Positions 34,459-46,733 are shown, counted from the stretch's first letter. The stretch is DNA of 64,000 nucleotides from Fremontodendron californicum (GCA_030761205.1 JAULJL010000028.1:13684001-13748000), one strand, 5' to 3'. Made by a program: numbers and translations. The notes: generated by a model not told the origin, from the letters alone.

Positions 34459-36135
34459 TGTTGGGGTTTGGCTCATGCTCAAACAGAGATAATGTATAAT
34501 TTAATCAACAAGTTAAACATACAATGAAGTGGAATAAAATAAAACATAGAGAAAACCGAATCCATCCATGGATCTGCCTATGAATTCAAAACGATCAGGC
34601 TGTCAAGAACAGATAACAATCAAAATCTCATACCTCTGTATTGGAGATTGCCGAAACCTCAAGACAGATTCTTGACGATCTTGTTCTTGTACACAAAGCT
34701 CGCTTGTCGAAAACCAAAGTCGTCCAATTGTATGACCTCTAACAATAATCCACACAGGTGATCTGAAAACCTTCACAAGGTTGAGATTATGTTTTGCCAA
34801 GACGATGCTAGTAGTCTAGGTTGTGAGAAACCTTCCTCCTCTACCTTAGTTAGCCAAAAGAAACAAGAAGAATCGAATTCTCCCTTCTCTCTTGCTATTC
34901 GGCCGATTCACAATTAGGGGAGTGAGAGACGCCGATTTCAGGTAAATTCTTAGGGGGGAGGCAGCAACAACATAAGCATATATATATAAGTAGGTTTAGT
35001 GCATGACAACTATTGGACTAACTGCATTAAAGCCCTTATACGTATTATTAAATATTCACAATAACCGACAACACTTGATGAATATTTAATCTGGCCCAAT
35101 CTCATTTTAATTTCATTAATCACCTTTTTTGTGTGACCTATTAGGCCCTTAACATGTTGGCAATAAATATAATTAATTCAATTAAGAATTTCCTATTTAT
35201 ATTTATAGATCATGAGCAGCATCTAGCAATGCATCATGACCACCCAAATGTCAAGAAAGTCATCAAGCTTCGACTAGCCTTTTGTGTACAATATGTCTGT
35301 GTAATTCGATCCCTCCATCAAATATCCCAGGATAGGAAAGAGCATGGTTCAATGTTTACTCTTAATCCCATTCAATATTATATTTGCAGCTTTAATATTA
35401 ACTCCTTAGGTATTGCCTTGGCCAAGGACTTCCATATGTTAATATAAGCCAGATACATGTGAGATATGTCCCCTCATATCACTTGGGGTGATGAATCCTC
35501 TCTGGACCACTCATACATCTTCATATGCTTCATGTCACACCCAATAACACCCTACCATAAGCATCCTCGTGATTGGGACACGTTCCTGATGAAATCTAAG
35601 TATGACAGTTCTCATACAAGATGATCTAGTGTCACAAGTCAAAGGATTACTTACACTATTGACACATGAGAGTATTTACCATAGACACTTGAGTGAAATA
35701 GCAAATGGAATTTTCATAGGGGGTCATGTTCAGTGAACTTGTTTAACTAACAAGCACCCATATGTTATCCCCAAGTATCTCTATACTTTCAACGTATGAG
35801 ATCAGTTGCATGCATCAAGTGCATGAAGGCTTAACATATGCCAGTCTTTGAGTATTGCCAATGTCCTATCTTGACAATACGATGACCAGGAACAGTTTTA
35901 GTAACTCGGCATTGATGCATAAGGATCCTCATAATTGTAACTCTTTATAATTCATTTGCAATGTCATTGTGTTTCATGGGCTTTATCTTCACAAGTGATT
36001 TATAACAATTATAACAAAACTTATGGATAAAAAAATACCTCAATTATAATTAATGAACTATAATGTGCAATACATGAATATATAAATATTGTCTTACAAG
36101 CCTAACTAGATTGGCTTGTAGGGCTTACACCAACA
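34459..36135 (-). mobile_element. Copia 5' LTR (1,677 bp)
   Basis: The plus strand runs from TGTTGGGGTTTGGCTCATGC to GGGCTTACACCAACA. It retains intact TG...CA ends, unlike its partner at 9896. It is homologous to 9896-11571 throughout, with more substitutions than the B LTR pair shows, so the Copia insertion is older than B, as nesting requires. Confidence 0.9.
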
Positions 36136-37158
36136 TAACTAACACTTGCTGTTAAAAATAATAAAGAGTTGATAATGTTAGATTTTTTTTTTTTTGAAAT
36201 TTGATTGGTGATTGTTGGAGATATGATATAATCTTATTTAGGCTTGTCCTACGTGTCAGTAAAAGAAGATGTTCATGTAAGTGTCCATATCAGCAAACTT
36301 GACAATGTAATCATGTACCTTGTTATATTATAAACTAGCTTGTTACCCATGCGATGCATGAGTTAGTTTTACTTATTAAATTATGTATTCACACTTAAAA
36401 ACTAATATTTTCTCCATAATTATATCTAAAATTTTAAATTTCATAATATATAAAATTAAAAATTAATATTATATAAAATTATATAAACTTTACTATTATG
36501 ATTATGAGCAAAATTTTAACAAAAAATGTTAAAAGGATTAAGATTTATTAGATATGTACCAAAAAGAAAAAAGAATTGAACATACATATAATATTGTTTA
36601 TTCTTTATAAGAACATAAAAAAATATTATTCAGTGATCAAGTAAATAATAAAGAAATATTGACAATCTTTTAATAAATTACTGACTTGATCAAAATATTG
36701 AAAAAAAAATGAAAATATCAATTGTTAAATTAGTGACAAATAAAAAAGAATTGAATAAACATATGTTAAAAAAATAAAATAATCGAAGTAAATAAATAAT
36801 AATGTAAACTTTAATATGTTAAACTTCATCACAATATGAAAACATATCCCAACAAAACTTAAATTTATCCATCAAAAAATAATACTTCAATTTATTTTTT
36901 TCTACTATTTTTCTTCACTCCTTCAACTGAGTTGATCTAGTGCTGCCACCAAGCCAATGATCCCAAACCAAATCGGCTTCTGACTCTTTCCTCCAATCTC
37001 CAATGCATAAACCCTTTGATCTTGGATTGTTTTCCTTTAATATGATAGTCCCATCTCTCTCTCTCTCTCTTTTATTTATTTATTTATTTTTTTCTATATC
37101 ATTGTTTTATCAAGAAACACATCGATTTAGATGTGTAAAAAAAAAAAAAAAAAGAAGT
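36136..37158. other. AT-rich spacer, continuation of 6531-9895
   Basis: It contains a dispersed module copy (36225-36335, minus), a Helitron-like end at 36335, a CT microsatellite at about 37052-37069, TTTA repeats just after it, and a poly-A tract at 37137-37154. The 69-codon frame at 37003-37212 crosses these simple repeats and is not credible as a gene. Confidence 0.6.
36335..36362 (-). mobile_element. Helitron-like 3' terminus (minus strand), second copy
   Basis: Read on the minus strand: hairpin CATGC-ATC-GCATG (plus 36348-36360), a 9-nt spacer, then CTAG (36338-36335) followed by T. The design matches 8560-8590, though the stem sequence differs. The putative body would extend rightwards into 36361-37158. 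The 5' end was not found. Confidence 0.5.
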
Positions 37159-37683
37159 GATAAATTCATAAATTACACACTTTATGCCTTTTTAATTCTT
37201 AGTTTTCGTTAAGTTTTCTATCTTTATTTTGGTTACTTATGTTATGTTTTTAAATTTCAGATATATTTAGGAGAATGAAGTAAAAACATGTCAATTAGGA
37301 TGTTAAAGAGCTTACAAAATTACAATCACAAGATGGAAGAAGATGTCGGGATCAAAAAGATCAAATGCTTGGTGCCAAGCAAGAAGGCAGATTTGACCTC
37401 TGTATCTTGTTGCTAGGAAAAAATGATTTTAAATTTTTTACTCAAAGAAACTTCCTTCTTGACCTTTTAAGCTAATTTGAAGAGCTTTTCAACAATATAT
37501 TTCTTGCCCAAAACGGATAATAATTAATCATCCAAATTGACTGAGGAAGTGCGAGAAGATGCAGCAACACAAAATAGCAGCACGAGAGCTTGGCGCTACG
37601 CCACAGCGCCCAACACCCATCCTAGGTCGAGAGCCCAGCGCCGCGGTGCCGGGAGACTTTCCATAATAAAATTATATACTCTT
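37159..37683 (+). mobile_element. Athila 5' LTR, left fragment
   Basis: It starts TGATAAATTC after a poly-A tract. A GC-rich patch (about 37590-37660) contains the inverted repeat GGCGCT-N7-AGCGCC (37592-37610). The fragment ends with the target duplication CTCTT (37679-37683) of element C and continues at 45581. The start coordinate is inferred, and no flanking duplication can be checked because the 3' LTR is outside the window. Confidence 0.65.
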
Positions 37684-39889
37684 TATCGCAACCTAAAAAA
37701 TAACAAGTCTCATTGCGAGACATTACTCGTTAAGTGTGACATTGGGGGAAAAACAGAGAAAAAGACGACTTAATTCCTCTTGAAATAAAATAAGGGTTTG
37801 AAAAGAACCTCGAAAAAGAAATGGAGTCCCCACCAATCTTTTTTGGCTAAGTGTGATCGGCCACCTATTAAAATCGGCTTTTTAAAACATTTTAAAATTA
37901 ATTAAAATATTTTTAAAACCAATTTCAAAATCCGAGCTTTTAAACCAGACAAATCACAGAAGCGGGTTCGGGAGTCGGTTACGTGCAGAGAAGGATTAGA
38001 ACCCCCACAACGCCCATATAAAACAGTACCTTATTAATCGTATGTTATCTCAAGTCTCGGCAAAAGCGGGTTCGGGTTTTAGATTTGGTGTTTTAAAATA
38101 ATTCCCAATTTAAAATAAAAATAATTCCACTTTTAATTGAAAATGATCCGGAATTTATTAATTCAAAAATTTCCTATATTTTTCAGCAAACCCGGTAAAA
38201 TATAAATTTTTTTATTTATTTAGAAAATCTCCGAATCATTTTCATTTTTGAAAGAAAGATATTCCTTTATTAATGATAATTGATGATATCCTCTCCAGCA
38301 AACCCGACAGAGAACTCATGAATTATTTTAACTCGAGAATATTTTTATTTTAAAAAAAAAATGATCTTTATTAAAATCATTTTAAAAAAAGACGAATATG
38401 CAAATCATTACTAATGACATAGCAAAAGATGACATAGCAAAATCTAGATGACATAGCATAATCTAAATAACATGGAAAAATCTAAATGACATGATATAAT
38501 TTAAATGACATGGCAAAATCTAAATGACATGGTATAATCCAAATGACATGGCATAATTTAAATGACATGGCAATAGAATTAATTACAAGACATGATAAGA
38601 AACATAAAACAACATTATAATAAAATATGCATGAAAATAAAAAAGGCAATGTATGAACATAATAAATCCTAGATAATATGGCAAAATAATTAAAGACTAG
38701 GCAAGAAGCATAGAATAAGATAGAATATCCATAATAATATAACAACCATTATAACACCATGAAATTTAAATCAAAGCAATGACATCACTATAGAATATTC
38801 ATAGCAAAAATTATATATCATAGAATATGCATGAACATGGAAAATGCAATGCATGAAAGTGTATTTTTTCCATTAAATAAGGGCATCCGTATACCTAAAA
38901 AGATATCCGACTAACTTAGAAAAAGACTTAAATCAGATTTTCTAAATCAAAAATACTTTGTGATTGGATTAAAAGAAATTTGAAAATTTTTGGGATGAAA
39001 ATGGCACTATGGCCGAAATCTTCTCTTTAAAAAGGCTCTATTTTCCAAATTTTGAAAACCCGGGTTGACAACTCTTGACCCGACTTTTATAAAATAAAAT
39101 TTTATGATTAAAATGACTTAGAAATTAACCTAAGATAGTAGCTAACATCCCAAATCAGCCCCCTCTTAATACCTTAAACAAAGCAGAAAATTATTAATTC
39201 TCAAAAACAAATCTGACTCCTCTGACCAGTTTTAAAAAATGATTTTTTTACCCTTCTAAAACATTTCAAAAAAAATCTGAAACAATTATGGGAGACTTAG
39301 AACATGTCAAACTCTATGGGAAAAATAAGTTTAATTTTTGGAGGATGGGAACTATGATCAAATTCACCAAAACAGCAAGTTACCAATTCTAAAAAAAACA
39401 ACTCTAACTCTCACAGGCAGTATTGAAAACCTATTTTTTTGCCCTTCTAAAAAACTTCAGAAAAATCTATAAAATTATGGGAGACTTAGAACATATTTAT
39501 ATGTATGGGAAAAAATCAGCTAAATTTTTGGAGCATGATAACCAAGACCTAAATTTTACCAAAGTCAGAACAATGAGTTAAAAACTGCTTTGTCAAAATC
39601 CATTTTTCCAGCCATGGTAAAAGAAATCTAAAAATCATGTGAAAAATATCTTGGCATCACTCAAATGACTACTGGATGTAGTTAAAAAATCAATTTATTT
39701 TGATAATGGATAAATAGTAAAAACAAATCACAAAGTCAAAATACCAAATCCAGACTATTAATTTTCCACAAGCATACTCAAGAGAGCTTGGCTTTGAGCC
39801 ATTGATTGGCTTAAGGCAAGAAATCCAGTGGGGATGAAATGAAATGCATGAACAAACAGCAAGTTAAATGCATGAAATGCATGACCTAA

Positions 39890-40260
39890 TGCCTAAATGA
39901 CATAGAAAATATGCATGGTATAAAAGATGACCTAATGCCTAATATGACATGAAAATGTACATGCATAAAAGATGACCTAATGTCTAATATGACACGGAAA
40001 TATGCATGGCAATGAATGATGACCTAATGCCTAATATGACATAGAAATGTGCATGACATAAAATGATAACCTAGTACCTAATATGAGATAGAAGATATGC
40101 ATGGCAATATAAGATGACCTAATGCAATAATATGACATGAAAATATGCATGGCATAAAATGATAACCTAATACCTAATATAAGATATAAGATATGCATGG
40201 CAATATAAGATGACCTAATGCAATAATATGACATGAAAATATGCATGAACATATAATGAC
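39890..40260 (-). repeat. Tandem-like repeats, ~45-110 bp, in element C LTR
   Basis: The words GATGACCTAATGC, TATGACATGAAAATATGCAT and ATGCATGGCAATATAAGATG recur in the same order. A ~110-bp unit is nearly identical at about 40085-40165 and 40190-40260. The homologous stretches in A (4290-4460) and B (17740-17870) are present but less expanded. Confidence 0.75.
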
Positions 40261-41122
40261 CGAATGAACATAATAACAATAGAAGAATATGGCAAAGCAA
40301 ATACACAATCACATGGCATAATGATGCAAAGCATGAATGAAAGCATGGTAGCCAAATAATCATGATGAAAATGCAAATACACAAGGCAAGAATGAAGCAT
40401 GGCAGCCGAATGGACAATGCTGAAAATATAAGAATATGGCAAAACAAATAGACAAACATATGATATGGCAAATATGCAATACATGAATGAAAGCATGGTA
40501 GCCAAATAATCACAATGAAAATGCAAAGATATGGCTAAGAAAATACACAAACATATGGCATGGTCAATAATGCAAAGCATGAATGACTTGATATAATATA
40601 AACAGAAAATTAAAGTTAGTAAATAAAGAAAAGTAGACATAAAAATGAATGAAAAAAACAGAAAATTAAAAGTAAGTAAGTAAAGAAAATAGAAATGAGC
40701 TCCATATTTTAATTATTTTAGAAAGCTAAATCATCAAAACAAACTAACCTACCACAACCAACATAGGAATAAAATCAAACACAAGATAATCATAGCAATA
40801 GGAAACATCCGGCCATAGCAAAAAAATGTTGTAAAAATTGTTTTTGATATCTTTGATGAAAACAAAAGATAGGAACCTTAAAAGAAAGCTTTAAAAACCT
40901 TTATTTCATAAGGAAAGAAAAATGAAGTCATATGGAAAATAAGAAAATCAGCATAGAAAAAGAAAGAAAAATGCAAGAGATTGGTGCCCAAAGGTTACCT
41001 TTCAAAGCTATCTTTCAAGCTTGCTTCTCTTCAAAAAAATTCATTGCTTTTCTACCACTTTAGCTACTGCTCATACATGAAATAAATAAGCCAAAAGCCT
41101 CCCAAAAATCTGAAAACCTCCT

Positions 41123-41131
41123 CTATTTATA
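41123..41131 (-). promoter_or_regulatory. Probable TATA box of element C LTR
   Basis: CTATTTATA on the plus strand, i.e. TATAAATAG on the minus strand, followed downstream by GAGGAGGTTTTC. It is placed after the U3 repeats, as in element B. Confidence 0.55.
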
Positions 41132-41589
41132 GGCTTGGCCGAATGGAAGGATGTTGTAATAATGTTGTCATCTTTTTTCCTATCTAGCAAGATCCAAAGG
41201 CTACCAATCAGAGATGATAAAAATGTGAATTTGCAACAATAGGATAAAGTGATCAGCCCCTAACCATAACCAGATGGCCGAAAATCCTAACCATAATGTG
41301 CTCATCTTTTCTCTTCATCACCTTGGCCACTTGGCATGATCACAAGGGCTTAATCAAATAAAAATGTCACCTTGCTATCCAATTTTTGCCCTTGGATGAG
41401 AGAATCAACCATTCCTTCCCTTCTTCATGGGATGGCCGAATGACCTTGAAGTTTCCCGCAGCTTCTCTATTTTTTAAATTGCAAAATGGCTCCTTTCGAT
41501 TTCTTTGGTAAAATTGCACTTTAGCCCCTAAACTAACTTAAATTGCAAACGGAATCTAAATCCAGATTTTCTTATTCCAATACCTCCTA

Positions 41590-42130
41590 ATCAATATGAA
41601 ACTTAGTTCAGGAAGTTTTCATAATTTTTTGAGCTCGTTTTCTATTTTTCCTGGATTTTTCCTTAAAAGTGCGGATTAGGCCTTCCCGAATTTAGCCTTT
41701 TTTCAAATCAGCTCCAATTTGAGATTTTTCTTTTCCAATACCTCCTAATGAATATAAAACTCAATTCTGAAAGTTTTCATAATTTTTTGAGCTTGTTTCC
41801 TATTTTTTTGGATTTTTTTTAAGAAGTTTCGGTTTAGTGCCTCCCAAATTTAGCCTTTTTCAATTGAGCTCTAATTTGAGTTTTTTTTTTTTTTTTCCAA
41901 TACCTTTCACATAATATAAAATTGAGATCTGAAAGGTTTTATAATTTTTCGAGCTCATTTCCTATTTTTTCCAAAATTTTCTTTTGGCATTTCGGACTAG
42001 TACACCCAAACTTTGTCACTTTTCATTTGAGCTCCGATTCTGGATTTTTCTTCACCAATCTCTTCCAAATAATATAAAACTCAGATCTGGAGATTTTTGT
42101 AATTTTCCGAGCTCATTTCCTATGTTTTCT
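41590..42130 (-). repeat. U3 tandem repeats, ~155-bp unit, four copies (element C)
   Basis: Plus-strand words TAATTTTTTGAGCTCGTTTTC/CTATTTTT recur near 41620, 41775, 41940 and 42100. Each is preceded by GATTTTTCTTTTCCAATACC-like text. These are the reverse complements of the units in A, B and D. The truncated 5' LTR copy has the matching units at 44240-44770. Confidence 0.8.
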
Positions 42131-42956
42131 AGATTTTCCAAGATTGCCCTTTAACCCCCGAAACCTCGGTTTTACTCAAAACGAGTCTGATTTCCAGATT
42201 TTCTTTTTCCATTGCCTTTATTATATATTTAATTGGAGTTGGTCTAAAAAAGCCCAAATTTTTACGATCAAATTCCTCTCCGATTTGATTTTTCTTTTTC
42301 TTTTTTTTTTCAATATCGGGAATTTCCTCTTTTTTTTTTCATTTTCCCTCCAACTGGTTCTTTTCTTGGAATTACGTCAAACTGAGCCTTGAGCTATCCT
42401 TGTTTACTCACTCTTCATCAATTAGGGGCTTCAATTTTATCGAATTGGGCCATCTCTGCAGTTTCCCCAATTCTACAGAATTCACCAAAAACCCTAATTT
42501 CTGGTTTTTCTTCCAAATTGACTCTTCCTTTGGTTCTGCTTCCAATTGGCATTTCCAATACCCGTAGTCATTAATTATATTCCATTTGGAACCTCCAATT
42601 TTGACCAATTTGATCGTTTAAGCACTTTTCCCCAAATTTATCGAATCAGGGTTTCCCCTACACTAAAATTTTCGCAATCTCTCTTCCGAGCTCTATATCT
42701 TTCGTTGTAGACCTTCGTTTATCAAATTCTTTCACCATTGTTCAATTCAACTTAAAATCTTGATTTTGATTAAGGGTTGACGTTTTTAGTGGTTGACTTC
42801 TTGGGGTTGACTTTTTCTGGATTGACTTTTCATGCTGACCTTCTAAACAAAGTCTTGGAGTACCATCTGCAGGATGAGAAGAGATTTTCTGCATTCTAAA
42901 AAATCACAAGGAGGAATTTACCTGATTTAGGGGCCTGGACAAAATTAGATGTCTAC

Positions 42957-43260
42957 AGCTGCCCCTCTTTGGCTGTTGCGGAGAATAATTTTGTCCGGTT
43001 AGTGAAATCACATGTAAAGAAAAGGAAAGAGAGTTTTCTTTATTTCCATTTATTTCATCATTTTTTTTTGTTTTTTTCGAAAAAACTTGTAAATAGAAGA
43101 TTTTGTCCTTAAATTGAGTTCCCCGACTAATCAAGGCTCGACCCATCTTAAGGAAACGAGTTCGATTTGCAAGAGAAGAAAATATCTCGATGGTGGTCTC
43201 GAGGCCTTATCGTATCTTGGTGAAGTCTTACTGGCGAAAACAGAAATCAAAAAGACTTGG
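42957..43260 (-). other. Element C polypurine tract and 3' internal tail
   Basis: On the minus strand, AAAGAGGGGCAGC precedes the LTR at 42957-42969. The adjoining ~200 bp match the tails of A and B, including GATTTCACTAACCGGACAAA and a T/A-rich tract. No gene is present; the 80-codon frame at 42904-43146 crosses the LTR border and is spurious. Confidence 0.75.
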
Positions 43261-44237
43261 GCTAAACCAGTAGCCAAAAAGTGATCCGAGCGAAACCCGA
43301 AAGTTGACATGAGATGAACTGGGCGGAACTAAAGGTTGAAAAGTTATTTAGGAGAAATCGTAGATAATTTTCAATGAGATGACTTGGGCGAAACCAATAG
43401 TCGAAAAAGTTATCTAGGATAAATCGTAGATAATTTTCAAACCGATGACTTGAGATGACCTGGGCGGAACCAATAGTCGAAAAGTTATCGAGGCGAAACC
43501 ATAGATAAGTTTTCAAATGAGATGACTTGGGCAAAACTAGAAGTCGAAAAGTTATCTAGGTGAAACCATAAATAATCTTCAAAGAGATGACTTGGGCGAA
43601 ACCAGAAGTCGAAAAGTTATCTAGGCGAAACCATAGATAATTATCAAATAGATTACTTGGGCGAAACCAGAAGTCAAAAAGTTATATAGGAGAAACCATA
43701 GATAATTTTCAAAGAGATGACTTGGGCGAAACCAAAAGTTGAAAAGTGATCTAGGCGAAACCATAGATAATTTTCAAAAGAGATGACTTGGGCGAAACTA
43801 GAAGTAGAAAAGTTATCTAGGTGAAACCATAGATAATTTCCAAATGAGATGACTTGGGCAAAACCAGAAGTCGAAAAAAATCTGGAAATAGCCAAAAATT
43901 GAAATGACTTGGGTGAAATCGAAGGTCGAAAATGATCTGGATGAAGCCAGCAATTGGAATGTCTTGGGTGAAACCGAAGGTCGAAAAAGATCTGGATGAA
44001 GCCAGAAATTGGAATGTCTTGGTGTTAGCTGTGTTGGGTTTAAATAGAAAATATCTCGACAGTGATCTCGGGACTCGACTCATTTGAGAAGCAGAACGAT
44101 TTCGATTTAAAAACAAAAGGAATGTCTTAACAACGATCCTAGGTTCGACTCATTTAGAAAACAAGTTTGATTTGAAAACAAAAGGAAAAATACCTCGACG
44201 GTGGTCTCGGGGCTCGACTCTTTTGAGAAACAGAATG
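43261..44237 (-). repeat. Tandem array, ~65-bp unit, 10 or more copies (element C)
   Basis: The plus-strand phrase GATGACTTGGGCGAAACCAG recurs at about 43381, 43521, 43586, 43651, 43716, 43782 and 43849, each followed by AAGTTATCTAGGCGAAACCA and ATAGATAATTTTCAA. Copies decay towards the right (43905-44030). Past them lie three units of the CTCGACGGTGGTCTCGGGGC module that forms the array of element A. Confidence 0.9.
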
Positions 44238-45580
44238 AGTATAAAACTCAGTTCTAGAAGTTTTCATAATTTTACGAGCTCATTTTCTATTTTTCTCGAA
44301 TTTTTCCTTAAAAGTGCGGATTAGGTCTTCCCGAATTTAGTCTTTTTTCAAATCAGCTCCAATTTGAGATTTTTATTTTCCAATACCTCATAATCAATAT
44401 AAAACTCAGTTCTAGATGTTTTCATAATTTTTCGAGCTCGTTTCCTATTTTTTCCGGATTTTTCTTTAAAAGTTTCGGTTTGGTGCCTCCCAAATTTAGC
44501 CTTTTTCAATTGAGATCTAATTTGAGATTTTTCCTTTCCAATACATTCCAAATAATATAAAATTAAGATCTGAAAGTTTTTATAATTTTCCGAGCTCATT
44601 TACTATTTTTCTCGGAAATTTCTTTTGGCATTTCCAACTAGTATACCCAAACTTTGTCATTTTTCATTTGAGCTCCTGTTCTGGATTTTTCCTCACCAAT
44701 CTCTTCCAAATTATATAAAACTCAGATCTGGAGGTTTTCATAATTTTCCGAGCTCGTTTCTTATTTTTCTCAGATTTTCCAAGATTGCTCTTCAACCCCC
44801 GAAACCTCAGTTTTATTCAAAACGAGTCCGATTTCCAGATTTTCTTTTTCCATTGCCTTTGTTATATATTGAATTGTAGTTGGTCTGAAAACTCCCAATT
44901 TTTACGATCAAATTCCTCTTCGATTTGATTTTTCCTTTTTTCAATATCGGGAATTTCTTCGTTTTCTCGTTTTTCCTCCAACCGGTTCTTTTCTTGGAAT
45001 TACTTCAAACTAAGCCTTGAGCTATCCTTGTTTACTCACACTTATTAATTAGGGGCTTCAATTTTACCGAATCAGACCATCTCTGCAGTTTTTCTCAATT
45101 TTGCAGAATTCATCGAAAACCCTAATTTCCAATTTTCCTTCCAAATTGACTCTTCCTTTGGTTATGCTTCTAATTCGCCTTTCCAATACCCGTAATTATA
45201 TTCCATTTGGAACCTTCAATTTCGACCAATTTGATCATTTAAGCATTTTTCTCCAAATTTACCGAATTAGGGTTTCCCCTACACTAAAATTTTTGCAATC
45301 CCTCTTCTGAACTCTATATCTTTCATTGTAGACTTCGAATTATCAAAAAAAATTCACCATCGTTCAATTAAACTTCAAATCTTGATTTTGATTAAAGGTT
45401 GACATTTTCAGTGGTTGACTTTTCTTGGGTTGACCTTTTTCGGATTGACTTTTCATGCTGACCTCCTAAACAAAGTCTTGGAGTACCATCTGCAGGATGA
45501 GAAGAGATTTTTTGCATTCTAAAAAAGCACAGGGAGTAATTTACTTGATCTAGGGGCCCAGACAAAATTAGGTGTCTACA
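44238..45580 (-). mobile_element. Element C truncated 5' LTR (first 1,343 bp)
   Basis: The minus strand starts TGTAGACACC at 45580 and corresponds to 42956-41590 of the 3' LTR, including the U3 repeats. It ends inside a U3 repeat at about 44238, where the text CAGAATGAG of the array meets TATAAAACTCAG of the LTR. The promoter, R, U5 and primer site are missing, so this copy cannot have been transcribed from its own 5' LTR in its present form. Confidence 0.88.
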
Positions 45581-46710
45581 CTCTTTATTTTACTTGTGCT
45601 AGAAGAAATAGTTTTCAGGGTTTTAAAGCTCTATAAATAGGATCTTTTGAGGCACAAATTAGATATCTTTTGAGGAGTCTTTGAGGACAAAATAAAGAGA
45701 TTAAGAAGGGGAGATCAAGAGGGAGAGATTAGGAGAACAAGAGGTAAGATTAAGAGGAAGAGAAGAAGACCATCATAAAAAAGTTTCTTCTTTATTTTCT
45801 TTCTTCTTTTCTTCTACTTTCTTTCTTGTTTAAATTTTCTTATGAATATGTTATTGAAGACTTCAAGCATGTGTAACTAAATTCTTCTTGTGGTTAAGAG
45901 TGATTTCGAAGCCCTAGACATGATTGTTAGTTAATAAATTCAGATTATCTTTCAACTCTCTTTTGAATTTGTTATATTCTACTGATTGCATGTCATAAAT
46001 TGCTATCTTGTTTATTTAGGTGGCCAACTAAATGAATATTATAGTGCTTTGATTGCTAGTTTAGTGTTTTGATCTGTAATTATCAAGATTCCTAAACATA
46101 AGTAGCAAATCGTTATCAATTATTATGGGATTTTTTCGTTCGATATAATGTAGAATATTGCTCAAGTTAAATAAACCAAACTTATGTGTTTATTGCTTGA
46201 TATAATCTATCTTTCTAGATTGAATGCTTTCATTGAATTAAACTTAGAGAACTTATCCTAGATTGTTCATTGGAAATAGATGAAGTAAAAGCACTTGTTC
46301 TTTTTCTCAACGATAAAGTAATGAAAGATTCAAGACAATCGAGCTTGTGTATTGTGTTAGGGTTATTAAATTTAGAAGAGAGAGTGAAAGATAATTCTGA
46401 TTATAGCTATATTTCATCTTTGGTGGTGGAAAATGATTCTTAACTGTACTTTTCATTATTATTATTTGATATATTTAAATTTCTATTTCTTTAAATTTTA
46501 GTTTATCTTTTAAGTTTTCTTAGTTTCTTTACATCTCCAAAAACCAACCCCCCCCAAAGTTTAGTTTAGGTGTTTATTCATATTAGATTCGAATCAATAA
46601 CATATAAATTAAGAACAATATCTATGGATTTGACCCTTGCTTACTTACTATACACAATTACAATCATAACTTAGTGCAAGGATTTAATAGATACATTGTT
46701 TCTTGTATCA
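45581..46710 (+). mobile_element. Athila 5' LTR, right fragment
   Basis: It continues the LTR interrupted at 37683, and its first five bases are the duplicated CTCTT. It has a TATA box at 45632 and ends CTTGTATCA at 46710, just before the primer site. Its last ~100 bp (TTTGACCCTTGCTTACTTAC, TTAGTGCAAGGATTTAATAG) parallel the end of the solo LTR at 46758 read on the minus strand, so both belong to the same superfamily of LTRs. Confidence 0.75.
45632..45640 (+). promoter_or_regulatory. Probable TATA box of Athila 5' LTR
   Basis: TATAAATAG in AAGCTCTATAAATAGGATC. A purine-rich, GAGG/AAGAGG-repeating stretch follows at about 45700-45770. It is the only strong TATA-type site in this fragment. Confidence 0.6.
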
Positions 46711-46715
46711 ATGTT

Positions 46716-46733
46716 TGGCGTCGTTGCCGAGGA
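46716..46733 (+). other. Athila primer binding site
   Basis: TGGCGTCGTTGCCGAGGA starts five bases after the LTR end. The canonical Athila site as I recall it is TGGCGCCGTTGCCGGGGA; the two differences here are both transitions (C to T, G to A). Confidence 0.85.

Larger units (their letters stand above)
9896..36135 (-). mobile_element. Ty1/Copia retrotransposon, split by element B
   Basis: A minus-strand Copia element. The 3' LTR is at 9896-11571 and the 5' LTR at 34459-36135, about 1,676 bp each and clearly homologous along their length. Element B (15230-33117) plus one 5-bp duplicated target occupies the middle, so the element itself is about 8.35 kb. The primer site next to the 5' LTR reads TGGTATCAGAGC on the minus strand, the usual initiator-Met tRNA complement. 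A purine-rich tract (minus strand AGTGGGAGAT) precedes the 3' LTR. The pol remains are protease, integrase, reverse transcriptase and RNase H, all broken; no gag is visible. The flanks TAAGG and TAACT match at only three of five bases, so any target duplication has decayed. Confidence 0.92.
37684..42956 (-). mobile_element. Element C 3' LTR (5,273 bp)
   Basis: The minus strand begins TGTAGACATC at 42956 and ends GGTTGCGATA at 37684 (TA instead of the usual CA). It includes four U3 tandem repeats (about 41590-42130), a minus-strand TATA box (41123-41131), CATGCATGGCATAA-type repeats (39890-40260), a duplicated block (39180-39560) and the conserved terminal segment (37684-38080). The ORFs at 40031-40640 are shadows of the simple repeats. 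Confidence 0.9.
37684..45580 (-). mobile_element. Element C: internally deleted Tat/Ogre-like element (minus strand)
   Basis: Flanked by a perfect 5-bp duplication CTCTT (37679-37683 and 45581-45585). Reading the minus strand from 45580: the first 1,343 bp of a 5' LTR, an abrupt junction at about 44238, a tandem array of the 3' internal region, a polypurine tract, and a full 3' LTR (42956-37684). Everything between, meaning the rest of the 5' LTR, primer site, leader and all coding sequence, is gone. Both outer ends are intact, so the deletion either happened before integration or by internal recombination afterwards. Confidence 0.93.

Noticed and set aside
40031..40640. Long minus-strand frames (160 and 141 codons) rich in Cys, His, Tyr and Ile
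   Set aside because: They fall in ATGCATGGCA-type simple repeats of the element C LTR. Composition reflects the repeat, and the frames are not kept in A, B, D or E.
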